Positions 50,245-50,788 of a stretch of DNA of 50,788 bases are shown in pieces. Source of the DNA: Eubacteriaceae bacterium. Its GTDB lineage: Bacteria > Bacillota > Clostridia > Eubacteriales > Anaerofustaceae. The stretch covers positions 1 to 50,788 of the forward strand of contig WRIE01000018.1 in assembly GCA_009782875.1 (NCBI GenBank), read 5' to 3'. The first letter of the stretch is position 1. Each line of letters opens with the position of its first letter. The translations under genes and the position numbers were made by a program. The notes beneath the pieces are model-generated. The model did no database searches. It worked only from the letters and a program-made list of their open reading frames with translations, and was not told where the DNA came from.

Positions 50245-50788
50245 AATACTCTTCTTTCATATGGAAATATATTTCTATCCACCGAAGGCGGAAGGCAGGG
50301 TAGCGGAAGACTGCGAACAGACAAAGGCTAAAAAGAAAGCCCTGCGAGCCGAGGAACATAGCCAAAGGCGTGTTTGTTCATGTGAACCAATTGCCAAAAG
50401 CCGAACCGAAAAAAGCAGAACGGACAGCCTGATTCTGCGGACAGAAAACAAGCGCATATTACTTTGATGTCTGCGTTGATAATCGGGATAATCATAGCTT
50501 CAAGCCGTATGACATTATCAGTTTTCATTCTGCGACCTCTGTTTCTCTAACAAAATCAATCAGGTTCATGATTTTTTCATCCTGTCATTTTCTTGTTTCA
50601 GTGCAAAACATGGTGATTAGCTATGCTTGTCTAATTATTACGTTCATTTGCGCTGGCGACAACTCTAAGAGGATGTTTAGTATCTCCTCAAAAGAACAGA
50701 AATAAATGACAATACAAACATTTGACAAAATGTGCTCAAATGCCTTTCGCAAACCTTCCACAGCCTCCGGCAATTGTCAGCCCATCCG
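50245..50788. other. Gene-free end of the window
   Basis: Open frames here are short, lack ribosome binding sites and have unnatural composition. I see no RNA gene or repeat. Confidence 0.4.

Overview
The window looks like a piece of chromosome from an anaerobic, low-to-moderate GC member of the Bacillota, probably Clostridia. The pointers are strong GGAGG-type ribosome binding sites, a 2[4Fe-4S] ferredoxin, a flavin reductase-rubredoxin fusion, a long bifunctional Rel, YtrA-type GntR/ABC genes and Hol-Tox-like small hydrophobic toxin genes. The species cannot be named from sequence alone.

Layout. 1-3.6 kb: the edge of an IS200/IS605-type element, an XhlA-like coiled-coil membrane protein, a candidate type I toxin-antitoxin locus, a C5 DNA methyltransferase with a frameshifted partner (probably its endonuclease), and a dead IS200-like element. 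3.8-10.2 kb: tRNA-Pro(CGG), zinc-ribbon membrane proteins, rel, a PPOX-fold protein and an unusual ABC-F ATPase. 10.2-15.2 kb: a tetR-ABC-FtsX-like exporter operon behind a palindromic operator. 15.3-15.65 kb: a second, shorter copy of the toxin-antitoxin locus, then ferredoxin. 16.2-21.8 kb: a graveyard of mobile DNA (group II intron reverse transcriptase, CHC2 primase and mobilisation remnants, and a GC-rich IS1634/IS4-like transposase split by about 1.8 kb of AT-rich DNA carrying two envelope-protein genes). 22.2-30.6 kb: ordinary single genes (HhH glycosylase, VWA protein, flavin reductase-rubredoxin, anion permease, DUF2461, DUF4180, thiamine pyrophosphokinase). 30.6-34 kb: broken oligopeptide transporter genes and a frameshifted AAA-ATPase/PD-(D/E)XK gene. 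35-37 kb: a GntR-ABC transporter operon, followed by two frameshifted small genes.

37.6-49.5 kb is the metabolic centrepiece: one compact phosphonate operon, phnD-C-E-E-G-H-I-J-K-M-L, then a PHP-family phosphoesterase and a fused PhnX-PhnW protein. Together they would import phosphonates, attach them to ribose through the C-P lyase core complex, cleave the C-P bond, recycle the cyclic ribose phosphate without PhnP or PhnN, and separately degrade 2-aminoethylphosphonate. The last 1.3 kb holds only debris, including a fragment of the F-type ATP synthase beta subunit gene.

The window is rich in pseudogenes, mostly single-base frameshifts, and in gene-free stretches, which suggests a genome undergoing decay. 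The most striking observations are: two paralogous type I toxin-antitoxin-like loci whose toxin genes both start with a near-cognate codon (ATA, ACG) where ATG is expected; an ABC-F protein whose substitutions all fall in one of its two composite ATP sites; a Cys4 insertion in PhnK; and the C-P lyase operon that ends with a PHP phosphoesterase instead of PhnP/PhnN.
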